Shown here: positions 1 through 8,173 of the stretch, piece after piece
Position numbering within the stretch: the stretch's first letter is position 1
Layout: every line of letters starts with the position of its first letter
Source of the DNA: Phaeodactylum tricornutum CCAP 1055/1
Lineage: Eukaryota > Bacillariophyta > Bacillariophyceae > Surirellales > Neidiaceae
Assembly: GCF_000150955.2 (NCBI RefSeq)
Contig: NC_011670.1
Location: 819,359-883,358, forward strand
DNA: 64,000 nt
Reading direction: 5' to 3'
The notes under the pieces: model-generated
Databases searched by the model: none
The model's input: only the letters and a program-made list of their open reading frames with translations
Told to the model about the DNA's origin: nothing
Program-made: the position numbers and the translations under genes

Positions 1-461
1 ACCCTTCGGTCGCGCAAGTTACAGTGTACACCCCATCGCTTCCCTAGGTGAGGTCCATTAAAGTTTGCAAGTACCCACGGAAGACTGTCCTTCCCAAACT
101 GCGACGATTCCCCGTCCAGGGCAGCTAAAATCTGCCTCTCCTCGGCCTCGCTTACAAATTCATGATACAAGAACAGGCCAGGAAGAGGCTCGGTGCATCG
201 AAACTGGTCTCTTTCCTTCTCTTCCTCTTTGGACAGCACAGCCTTATCGGGAGTTACTTCCGGCAAGCCGATACAACCCGATGCGTGAGTTTCAAGCTTA
301 TGTAGAGGAAATGATCGGGAACACAAAGGGCAAGAGGCAAAATTGCTGCCGTTCTCCTGCCGCGGCCTCTTATTCCGCCATTGCAAACAACTCTTAGCAA
401 TATCTCGTTTCTTCTCAACGCCAAAGAAAGCGCTTAATTGTTTCTGCTTGGAGGGGGCCAT
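1..461 (-). CDS. AlkB-type dioxygenase with PIP box and UBZ4-like finger (5' part, cut by window edge)
   Basis: The reading frame is open from an ATG at 461 to the left edge, giving 153 codons. Residues 6-13 read QKQLSAFF, an exact PCNA-interacting (PIP) box, Q-x-x-L-x-x-F-F. Residues 44-63 fit C-x2-C-x11-H-x3-C (C44, C47, H59, C63), the spacing of Rad18/UBZ4 ubiquitin-binding fingers. From about residue 93 the protein resembles the start of an AlkB 2-oxoglutarate/Fe(II) dioxygenase (PGLFLYHEFVSEAEE, then GKRWG). The iron-binding HxD...H residues would lie beyond the edge and cannot be checked. AlkB enzymes oxidatively remove alkyl groups from DNA or RNA bases. The two N-terminal modules suggest DNA repair at stalled, PCNA-ubiquitinated forks, which is inference. 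No intron is needed in the visible part. The family call is moderately secure and the two motifs are directly visible. Confidence 0.72.
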   Translation of the reverse strand, partial: MAPSKQKQLSAFFGVEKKRDIAKSCLQWRNKRPRQENGSNFASCPLCSRSFPLHKLETHASGCIGLPEVTPDKAVLSKEEEKERDQFRCTEPLPGLFLYHEFVSEAEERQILAALDGESSQFGKDSLPWVLANFNGPHLGKRWGVHCNLRDRR

Positions 462-648
462 TTACGGAGGCTGAGGTTTGGGAGCTCACTGTCAACACTT
501 CATCGACGCAACTTGCTTTTGACTGAGAGTTGAACAGCCATCATTGCTCTACTCGCAAAAACATCGGGCTGACATTAAATTAGGGGTAGGCAGCTGGCAA
601 AATGATCATTGTTGAGGCTGGCCGGCAACCGATCTATGGGGAATGTAA

Positions 649-682
649 GAGAAAATACGGCAAAGGGGATGGGAAAAGGTGA
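649..682 (+). repeat. Left terminal inverted repeat of the Mutator-like element
   Basis: This 34-bp end starts GAGAAAATACG and contains AAAGGGGATGGGAAAAGGTG. It pairs with 1152-1185 with two adjacent mismatches at 660-661. The 9-bp target duplication copy lies just outside, at 640-648. Confidence 0.85.
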
Positions 683-1151
683 AACTCGCTAAAGGGGACA
701 GAACGTGTTCTCTCTAAGTAGCTTCATTTGGCGCCAGTATATTGTTAGATATCCAAAGTATTTAAACTAAATGCCAAAATATTTGTCACGGATGCCAACC
801 GTTGCCAAAAATGTATAGGTTTATCGCAGCGCGTCCGATGAGAGATCTCAGGGCAACCCATCTCCCACCGCCAACGAAACAAGTTTGTACAGTATATTCT
901 AGCAATGGCTCCACGACAAGGAGTAGTTTGATTTTGTCCGGCCTCTCTCAAAAGCGAAAGAAGGCCTTGATTATTGGCAATTTGTCGGGTCGACGACCTG
1001 CTACTTGGTTAATTTGGGCTGTAAATCAGCGGCGAGAATTTCGGCGCGTTCGGCAAAGATGATATCATCCGATTCAACCATCGCTTGTGGAACGAAGGGA
1101 CAATAGCGCCGACCAGCTTTTCAGGTGGCTGGATTGGCAGGAATGAGTTTA

Positions 1152-1185
1152 TCACCTTTTCCCATCCCCTTTAGCGTATTTTCTC
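1152..1185 (-). repeat. Right terminal inverted repeat of the Mutator-like element
   Basis: This is the reverse-complement partner of 649-682 (32 of 34 bases). The second copy of the 9-bp target duplication follows at 1186-1194 with one base changed. Confidence 0.85.
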
Positions 1186-1382
1186 GGAATATAACTGTGC
1201 ATGGCAAATGGATTTATCCATATTGTCACCATGAGTGGCAGACGATCTGAACGGGACTACGATAAGCCAATTTTCCTGGGTGAACGACCGAAGTATTCTT
1301 AATACAAATGATGAGATCCACATTCCGCGAAGGTTTTATTGTAGAAGTCCTCGCGTCTACTGCGACCCGCTACCAAATTGCT

Positions 1383-1925
1383 TCAAACACTGAAACTGTC
1401 CCCTTCCCAGAGTCCGTGAAGATTGCAAAAAAGCATTGCCTTTAACTCTACTCCTTTTGGAACTGATGCTGTAATAAGTGTGGGAGGGGATGTATCGCTC
1501 GCGGAGAAAGCTTTCGCAGCGACAATCTTGTCGGATTGCATATTCTTTAGCCAGACCAACTCAATAAAATGGGGCTTTACAGGATCCATGACATGGGGAA
1601 CAACAATCTCTACCGTCCCCGTGTCCGAAATAGTGACTTTCGGCAAGTGCTTTTCGGGAGCGCCATTTGAATTCGCCTTGCCCGCTAGCTCCTTCTCGAT
1701 CTTTCTGGCCGTTTTAGCGATGTCAGTTGCCTGTACCGGGCCGACACCAGCAGCGAAAGATGCCGCCGTGATTAACGCCACGCGACGGCTGACTTCGGCA
1801 ACGTACGATGTGTGCATAGACTCACGTAGAGTATCGGCCGCTCCCCTGCTTTGTATGTCCATCACCTGAAAGGCACCAGTAGATGCGGTGCATACGACGA
1901 GCGGGAAAAGGCCCATAGCTTTCAT
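1383..1925 (-). CDS. Superoxide reductase (neelaredoxin type), plastid, probably thylakoid lumen
   Basis: The 180-residue protein ends in a one-iron superoxide reductase domain. All five expected ligands of the catalytic iron are visible: H93 in EKHLP, H111 in VPHVM, H119 in PHFIE, and C167 and H170 in FCNLHGLW. E91 and K92 of the family EKHxP motif are also kept. Such enzymes reduce superoxide to peroxide without making oxygen. The start at 1925 (MKAMGLFPL) was chosen because it opens a signal peptide ending in GAF (17-19), the diatom plastid-import motif. Upstream codons carry no ATG in frame. Residues 46-66 form a second, twin-arginine signal (SRR, a hydrophobic stretch, then VQA), as in Tat-exported lumen proteins. 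The family is mostly prokaryotic, so ancient transfer is likely. Lumen location is inference. Confidence 0.85.
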   Translation of the reverse strand: MKAMGLFPLVVCTASTGAFQVMDIQSRGAADTLRESMHTSYVAEVSRRVALITAASFAAGVGPVQATDIAKTARKIEKELAGKANSNGAPEKHLPKVTISDTGTVEIVVPHVMDPVKPHFIELVWLKNMQSDKIVAAKAFSASDTSPPTLITASVPKGVELKAMLFCNLHGLWEGDSFSV

Positions 1926-2331
1926 CCTGTGTTTTTCAATGGCTTCTTGATTTGCAGACCTACGCTGAAATTTTGTGGGTTTCTTTGTTGCTTGACTAAC
2001 ATACAGAAGCACAAGCACTCTAAGTATCAGCACGAGAGAGACAAAATGTAAACGGACAGCGAATCGTCAACGTAAAGTCCACATCACGCTTTACAGTCTA
2101 TCTCAAAATTCCGATATGCTTCAAACTTCCGTAACTGTAAATGTAATTGTAAAAGGTAGCGCGGACGAATATTCACATTTCAAACTTTAAAGATATTTTC
2201 AACTTTTGCAGATTTCGCCATTTCTGAGAAGACAATGAAGATAGACCACTGTCGATCGTTCACAGGAAGTGCTAAACCGGGAGCACCGTTTGACTGAATA
2301 TTGTGTTTGCTTGCATGTCGTTAACAACATA
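1926..2331. other. Divergent intergenic region (406 bp)
   Basis: This lies between the starts of the superoxide reductase gene (leftward) and the Zn-ribbon protein gene (rightward), so it should hold both promoters. It is AT-rich in 2040-2200. I see no clear TATA box, repeat or RNA gene. Confidence 0.5.
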
Positions 2332-3117
2332 ATGAACGTAAACTCTAAGCTTGCTGAAACAAGAAAGCTTTTCCCCGCCGAAGATAAAGACGTTACATAC
2401 GGTACTACCACTAAATTGACATGCGCCGTTTGTCGAGGCGCCAAGAGTGCGTCCGATCACTTGTGCTCTCAATGTAGCGACGCGCTTTACGAAATCGCGT
2501 CCGACGACTATGTAATAAAAGATACGCAATATCAAGAACGCCACTGCTACGCAACGCCTGGTTTGGCACAACGCGATCAGCGTTGTGCCAAAGCAAATCC
2601 CAGCGCGGCTCTCGAAGAAACGACGGCGGGAGCTGCCTCCCCAATTGTGCAGATAGAGTGTCGAGGAACGAAGCGACGACTAGATATCGGAGAGAATCCT
2701 TTCTTAAGTCAGGCGGAAGACCAAGACTTAGTCCTTACAGTGAAAGTGAAATCGCCAAGTAGTGCAGTCCGACAAAAGTTTCTCGACGCTAAACAAAATG
2801 GAGCTGTGATTGAGCTTATGAGTCCAGGGCGAGAGTTTATATCTTCAAACTGTGTCATAACTGCAATTGAGGGTATTGTTGCGGAAACTCACAGTCACAG
2901 TCAGTCAGACGCACAAAGCGTGTGCAGTGGAAGTGACCTATCAGTCGTTGTGACGGATGTACGTACGGTTGACGAGTGTATCAGTGAACGCCTTCGGGCA
3001 GCCGAGGTAGCTGGTACAGTAACCTATGTCGACAGCTCAAGCCCGAAGGATCCTGAACATCTACCGCTGTGCGTCTACTGTGATGGAGCAAGAAGCGGCG
3101 AGAACCCGTTGTCGTAG
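2332..3117 (+). CDS. Unknown protein with CxxC zinc ribbon
   Basis: I do not recognise this 261-residue protein. The start is the first ATG of the frame (MNVNSKLAETRK). Residues of about 31-50 hold C-x2-C-x10-C-x2-C (CAVC...CSQC), a likely structural zinc ribbon. The rest is polar, with a segment of alternating hydrophobic residues around DLVLTVKVKSPSS and a second CxxC near the end (LCVYC). The 3' end is uncertain. A different frame (3072-3260, stop TAA) reads like protein, including EPVVVAAEKIAGTRYTIIL. A phase-0 intron at 2959-3092, with donor GTACGT and a weak acceptor AG at 3091-3092, would join the two frames and replace the last 52 residues. Both models remain open. Confidence 0.55.
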   Translation: MNVNSKLAETRKLFPAEDKDVTYGTTTKLTCAVCRGAKSASDHLCSQCSDALYEIASDDYVIKDTQYQERHCYATPGLAQRDQRCAKANPSAALEETTAGAASPIVQIECRGTKRRLDIGENPFLSQAEDQDLVLTVKVKSPSSAVRQKFLDAKQNGAVIELMSPGREFISSNCVITAIEGIVAETHSHSQSDAQSVCSGSDLSVVVTDVRTVDECISERLRAAEVAGTVTYVDSSSPKDPEHLPLCVYCDGARSGENPLS

Positions 3118-3831
3118 CAGCTGAGAAAATTGCCGGTACACGCTACACAATCATACTAAATATTGCCAACACATCTGACAGTGAGAGCGAAAACGACTCA
3201 TGGGAAATGGAGAGACTACCACGCGCTCAGTTGCAAGGCCGGCGTTTCAATCAAATCTAAAATAGAAGGGGATGAATAGGGCTACGAGCAATTCTTACGG
3301 CATCTAGGCGAGGGTGTCTGGATTCATGGAAGACTGGCGGTCAGAGCTCATTGGTAAGATTTTCTCTGCCACCGGACAGGCGGCCTAGCCGATGTAAAAA
3401 AAGAGCGTAGTACCTTCACAACGATCTGGTTAGTTCATCGCTGCAGTGTGTAGTCTCGGAAAATGAGCCAAAATGGTCTCTTCCAGTGCTATCATTTCAA
3501 TAGAAACAAGTATATATAAAACAATAGGAAAGCCTGTTACCCTATTGCCACTCACCAAGGAACAGGATAAGTCGCCTATGCTGTTAAAGCGGTAGCTCCC
3601 AATTAAATTACAGACAATATTTATTCGCAGTTAATACTTACCTGTATAATGTAAGTACTTCAAACTAATTCTGTTGCAATCTGGAAGCATCTCGAACGCT
3701 CCCGTCCTACTGGAGCGGCCCGCAACGGACCAAAGCCTTCGTCGATATTTACGTGAAAGTTTTTCTTCTTGCTCGGGTAGATAAGAACTCTTCCCAAATA
3801 AAGAGATCTTTGCAATTAGTCAACAAAAGAC
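3118..3831. other. Intergenic region (714 bp)
   Basis: The first 140 bases may be coding if the alternative 3' exon of the upstream gene is right. After that I see only AT-rich sequence. It includes a small hairpin at about 3636-3657 (TACTTAC...GTAAGTA) and pyrimidine-rich stretches before the next ATG. No repeat or RNA gene was recognised. Confidence 0.4.
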
Positions 3832-5402
3832 ATGGCAGAGAAAATCAGTGATCGCTCCTACTCCTCACAGACTGAGAGCGCTGAGTTCGAGTCTGTGGCC
3901 GACAAAGCTCTTTCGGACGTATCGTCTTTGGCTGGATCAGACACTCCCGCCGACGGAGAGTTGGGGATTTTGATTGATAGCCTAGATGACTCTTCCGAAC
4001 TCTTGCCAAAGTCAGTTGTGTCAGATTTAAAGCGATCGTTTTCAGGGTTTCTGACAATTCATTCTGAAGCTGTCTATCGACAACCTTTGTCGCCTGAAGA
4101 AGCCAATACTCGTTTGCCATCCGGCGGCGGTGGTCTAGGGTGGTACGCGACGATTGTGCCAGATGAATTCGTGGTTGACGGAAAGCTAATTCCAGGGCTG
4201 AACAGGAAAGACTTCGATTTAGATTCGAAGACCATTAAACAAAGGTATAAGCATGTCTCTCCCATACGCTACCAATTGTGGTGATGGATTTCTCACGGCC
4301 AAACGGTGTCTTTTTGTTTCTTAGACGAGCCACAATTCCTGTTAAAGCTACCGACTTTTTCGGATCCCTTACCAAGGTCGATAGTCCGTCAGGCTCTCGT
4401 CATGTATTCTATGGTGTTTTGAATGGATGGCCTGGGCTCCGCTGTTTTGAGGTGGAACGAATCGATGAGCAAAAGCGAGGCTTGGTCGCTACGCCCATGG
4501 AATTTTTTGGAAAGTCGAAGTGGGCAACCATTTGGTCATCCTCCGATAGCAAAAGGAATTGCACGGAACTTCAGATTGCTGATTCCAGGCGTGTCCATCG
4601 AGTGAAACTTCGGGCCGCGCCATGGACAGCTTTGGGCTGGTCACGGACCAGCCCTGGTTACGTCTTCTGGTACGAACCGTTCTCTCTGTCGGGACCAAGA
4701 GTATCATACGGTACCGACATGCTGCAACAAGTTGCGGATGAAAAATGCCAGGCAATTCACATGGTTTCGCATCGTTATGCAGTAAAGCGAGAAACCCCAA
4801 GAAACAAGGTAACTTACCATTCATTGTGCCTGTTGGAATGGGAACACGGAACATACTGCACTGTTGTTGAAGCAGCATATTTAAATGGCATCGGTGGGTA
4901 CAAAGGAAAAAGTAATTGGTACGACGACCGTGATGAAGGAATTACTGCTTTATATCGGTCGCTGCCACCCGAAATGATTTGTCCTTGGCGAACTACTTCG
5001 GCTGAAATTCGCTGCTACGATGTTGAATCAAAGAGTCTGGATGAGTTTAAAGCTTACATTGCCAAGTACGAAGGCAACGACAAGCGTTTTATTGACCCGC
5101 ATTTTTCCTCCTATCCAGCACGCCTTACATTTCGATCAAAGAAAGATCTCGCCCAGTATCTGATCAACTACATTTCACGTGACTCGCGATACGGAGAATT
5201 AAGGCGCAACTGCCAAACTTTCACCGCAGACTTTTGCTCCTTCGTTGCTGGAAAGCGTGGCATAGTCCCATTTCACCCCGTGTCTCGGGTAGAATACAAA
5301 AATCGCAACCATCTTTTTCTATACGACAGCCACTTGTACGAAAACAATAAGGACGAAAAGACGGATAAAAAACGAAAAGGGTATCTTTCCTCTTTCCGCT
5401 AA
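3832..5402 (+). CDS. Unknown 496-residue protein with C-terminal NCQTF motif (two exons)
   Basis: Two frames join cleanly as exons 3832-4244 and 4325-5402. The 80-bp intron between them has donor AG/GTATAAG and acceptor TTTCTTAG, splits an Arg codon (AG/A) and removes an in-frame stop. The N-terminal 60 residues are acidic and serine-rich. The core starts with GLGWYATIVPDEFVVDG. Near residue 320 is LLEWEHGTYCTVVE, and near 440 is RRNCQTFTADFCSF. A His followed far later by N-C-Q-x-F recalls the papain-like LRAT/NlpC-P60 and PPPDE groups, but the resemblance is only local and the function is not assigned. There is no signal peptide or membrane span. Its 3' end lies 53 bp from the 3' end of RAD23. 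Confidence 0.7.
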
Positions 5403-5455
5403 TGTAAGCTCGAGCGTGATATATTTAAAGCACGGCAATTAATTCAGCGACACCA

Positions 5456-6901
5456 TCAATCATACATATCGTCACCATCGCCTCCATCACCATTATCCCC
5501 GTTGCCATTTCCCGAGCCGTCGAATCCAAATGCTCCGCCTCCATCACCCATTGAGTCCATCAGTAAATTGGCAGCCAGAGCTTCGTTCTTGTCACATGCC
5601 AAAAACGCTTGGGCGGCTTCTGAACGATCAAACCCCATTTCTGCCAATCGGTCTACAGCCGCCATTTCTTCCTCGGTCAATCGCAAGACCTGCGACCCTC
5701 CCATAGACTCGGGGCCCTCTCCACCTCCCATAGCCTGCATCATGAATTGCGAAAGCTGTTCTGGAGGCATTTGCCCTATCATCTGTGCTGTCTGTCGAAG
5801 TTGGTCCGGGGACAGACCCATCATCGCCGCCATCTGATTCAATTCTTCAGGACTCATGCCTTGAATCATTTGTGCCATTTGCGCGGGATTTCCCATACCC
5901 TCCATCATGGCCGCAGCGCCAGAATCGAGTCCGCCCAACGATGGAGCATCGGAGGACCCGCTGACGGCTGGTGCCGCCGAAACAGACGCAGAGCTCTCCA
6001 CTGGCTCGTTCATGATTTGCAAAAAGAGTGCTTGGTTGGCATTGATTTCTTGCAGAAGCTGGGGCTGCTGTTGGCCAATTTGAGTCAGGACTTGCTGCAA
6101 CATCTGCGGGTTGGATTGTACGAGTCTACGCAGATCATTAAACTGGGGGTGGTTCCGCAAGGCCTGTAGCGGCTGTCCTGATCCAGACGATGATTCGGAC
6201 GACGCTGAAGGAGATGTTACGGCCGAAGTGTTCATGGCGGCCGCTGCCTCGGCAACACCTTCCGGGATACCGTTCGTGAGGAACTCAACCGCAATATCCG
6301 GATTGCCATGCGCTGCACGAAGGCAGTGCTTCACTTCCGCCTCCGGGAATCCCATCGACGTGAGATTAGCGACAGCTTCGGCCGAGACATCATCCGCTCT
6401 TGTAGGTGCAGCAGGAGTGGCTGCCGCAGTCGGCGCCGGTGTTTCAATCGATGCTGCTGCTGCTACTGGAGGACCGGGAGTTGCCGCCGGTACGGGAGTC
6501 GGGGTGGCGGCAGGCTTGGCGGCAACGGGTTTCTTTGCTTTTGTTACCATAACAACCAAGAAATCATTCTCTTTGATGCCTGCCGAAGCGATGGAGTCTT
6601 CATCTTTCAAAACCTTCCCGGAATGAATCAGTTTCAAGGTACCCGCCGAAAGCTCAGATTTGGTAGCTTCCTATAATGAACAAAGGTCGATTCACGATAA
6701 GATGTGAAAAACGCTTGACTCCTCTGCCTCTATCGAACGAGGTAACTAAGAGTGATACGGAAACAATCAAGAGTTGTCGTCATAAAGGATTCCTCACAGG
6801 CTAGTACGTACAATGATTCCTTTCACATCAGCAACGGTTTGGCTCTCTTCCGCATGGATCTCAAATTTCTCTCCTTTGAGAGTTTTCACTAGCAGCTTCA
6901 T
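5456..6901 (-). CDS. RAD23: RAD23 ubiquitin receptor / nucleotide excision repair factor
   Basis: Exons 6812-6901 and 5456-6670 join in phase 0 across a 141-bp intron (donor GTACGTAC, acceptor TTATAG). They give 434 residues. Domains in order are an N-terminal ubiquitin-like domain (MKLLVKTLKGEKFEI...LIHSGKVLKD), a P/A-rich linker, UBA1 (VANLTSMGFPEAEV, about residue 130), the XPC-binding domain (QPLQALRNHPQFNDL...LLQEINANQ), and C-terminal UBA2 (VDRLAEMGFDRSEA). The protein carries ubiquitinated substrates to the proteasome and stabilises XPC in the nucleus. Unusual is a Met/Gln-rich stretch between the XPC-binding domain and UBA2, with three PEELxxMA-like units resembling extra STI1 repeats. 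The tail is Gly/Asp-rich. Confidence 0.95.
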
Positions 6902-7608
6902 TTTCGGAACGGTTTGCTGCAGGGGAGAGAATATTTTCAGCAGGTACCCACTTTCCAACACTGAATTTCAAGGTGAACAAACAGCGCTTTGTCTGTGGTA
7001 CTCTTAGTAAGTGTGTGCTTGGGAGCGGAAAGTACGAGGTGAAAATTGTATGTTTATTGTTTCCAATTTTCGCCTGTTCCTTTCTGTCCCTCCTTGCCGC
7101 GATTACAAGAGGCCGCCACAGCGGAGAGTTGTCTATACTGGAAGCCAAACGATCTGCGAGGAAACAGAGAGCATGGAGAACAGACTTTCTATAGTAAATG
7201 GGATTGAATTGCTTGTCTAGCGACTTTAATGAAACGTTTCGATAGGTTTATTTCATCATTCAAATATCCGAATTTCCCTAAAAATATTTCCAAACCCATG
7301 TTCATGTGAGTCCCTGATGAATACAATTACGTGCTAGCTAGTACGGCTCTGGTCCCTTTAAAATCACGATTTTTCTGTTGCATTATACTCAGTCAACACT
7401 GGGTAGATCCTCCTTGGTCAACAGAACGTGATGAACGCACAGAGGTTTTTGTCCAAGCGAAAGTGTTCCAAATCAATGCATTCCATATTTACCGTCTAAA
7501 AAGAAAGAAAAAGGAAGAAGGCGCTCATAAGCGCACGCGTCGGTAGCTTGTACATCATTAGAGAGCGGTCCGGTTGCACGGAATATTATCTGTGTCCACT
7601 TTGCGACG
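6902..7608. other. Divergent intergenic region (707 bp)
   Basis: This separates the starts of RAD23 (leftward) and ATG12 (rightward). Only short frames without family resemblance occur. I see no repeat, RNA gene or clear core promoter motif. Confidence 0.45.
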
Positions 7609-7926
7609 ATGGCCGTTCCTGAGAAGGTGCCAGCGACCAATGCGGAGCAACCAGATAAAGTTAAAGTCCATTTTGTGGCGGTTGGAAGTGCACCCATGAT
7701 GAAAAAGACCAAATTCCAAATAAGAGCCGACCAACGCTTTGCTTCGGTTCACGCATTTTTACGGAAAATGCTCCGCCTCCAGGACTCAGCGGGCTCTTCC
7801 TTGTTTCTCTACTGCAATTCTGCCTTTGTACCGGGACCAGACGAGCTGGTGGGGGACTTGCGGGATAGCTTTAGTGTTCGCGATGAACTGGTCATCCATT
7901 ATAGTCTACAGGAGGCGTGGGGTTAA
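7609..7926 (+). CDS. ATG12: ATG12 ubiquitin-like autophagy protein
   Basis: This is a single exon of 105 residues. A 15-residue flexible N-terminus is followed by a ubiquitin-like fold typical of ATG12: KVKVHFVAVGSAP, the FVPGPDELVGDL segment, then DELVIHYSLQEAWG. The protein ends exactly on the Trp-Gly used for conjugation, so no protease processing is needed. In autophagy ATG7 activates ATG12, ATG10 transfers it to ATG5, and the ATG12-ATG5 conjugate promotes ATG8 lipidation. The length is shorter than animal ATG12 (about 140) because the N-terminal extension is small. The start is the only ATG before the domain. Confidence 0.92.
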   Translation: MAVPEKVPATNAEQPDKVKVHFVAVGSAPMMKKTKFQIRADQRFASVHAFLRKMLRLQDSAGSSLFLYCNSAFVPGPDELVGDLRDSFSVRDELVIHYSLQEAWG

Positions 7927-8173
7927 ACGTGTCATGTGACTCGAAACACTCGAAAACCTTCTAGAGCTGTGTCACGCAGACGGTGAAGAAAGTCACAGCA
8001 TTTTGAGAATGACCTCCCTCTCATCTCCAATATATCTACATTGCTAAGGTAAACGGCAATCGGCAGGAATCGTTGACCGTCTAGAGAGCTTTGCTCCTTC
8101 CTGGGCGGAACAAAGACAGCATGGCGTAAAGATCCTTTTCCAATTGTCAATTCTAGAAATGTAAATCAATGCG

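Larger units (their letters stand above)
649..1185. mobile_element. Non-autonomous Mutator-like DNA transposon (MITE-like), 537 bp
   Basis: The two ends are inverted repeats: 34 bp at 649-682 match the reverse complement of 1152-1185 at 32 positions. Similarity continues about 5 bp further inward after a 2-base gap. Both ends start GAGAAAATACG, similar to many Mutator-superfamily termini. The element is flanked by a 9-bp near-perfect direct repeat, GGAATGTAA (640-648) and GGAATATAA (1186-1194). A 9-bp target duplication is diagnostic of Mutator-like elements. The interior has no recognisable transposase and only short frames without known motifs, so the copy depends on a transposase made elsewhere. 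It lies between the AlkB gene (ATG at 461) and the 3' end of the superoxide reductase gene. The single mismatch in the duplication and the two in the repeats suggest a fairly recent insertion. Confidence 0.8.

Noticed and set aside
65-397. A 110-codon rightward frame at the left edge
   Set aside because: It has no ATG start and lies antisense to the AlkB reading frame, which has clear domain motifs.
3636-3657. ATACTTACCTG, identical to the 5' end of U1 snRNA, in an intergenic region
   Set aside because: The sequence after it does not continue as U1 (no stem-loop I sequence, no Sm site seen). It is part of a short local hairpin TACTTAC...GTAAGTA.
4245-4324. Frameshift between the two halves of the NCQTF-motif gene
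   Set aside because: A consensus 80-bp GT-AG intron with matching phase explains the frame change without any break.
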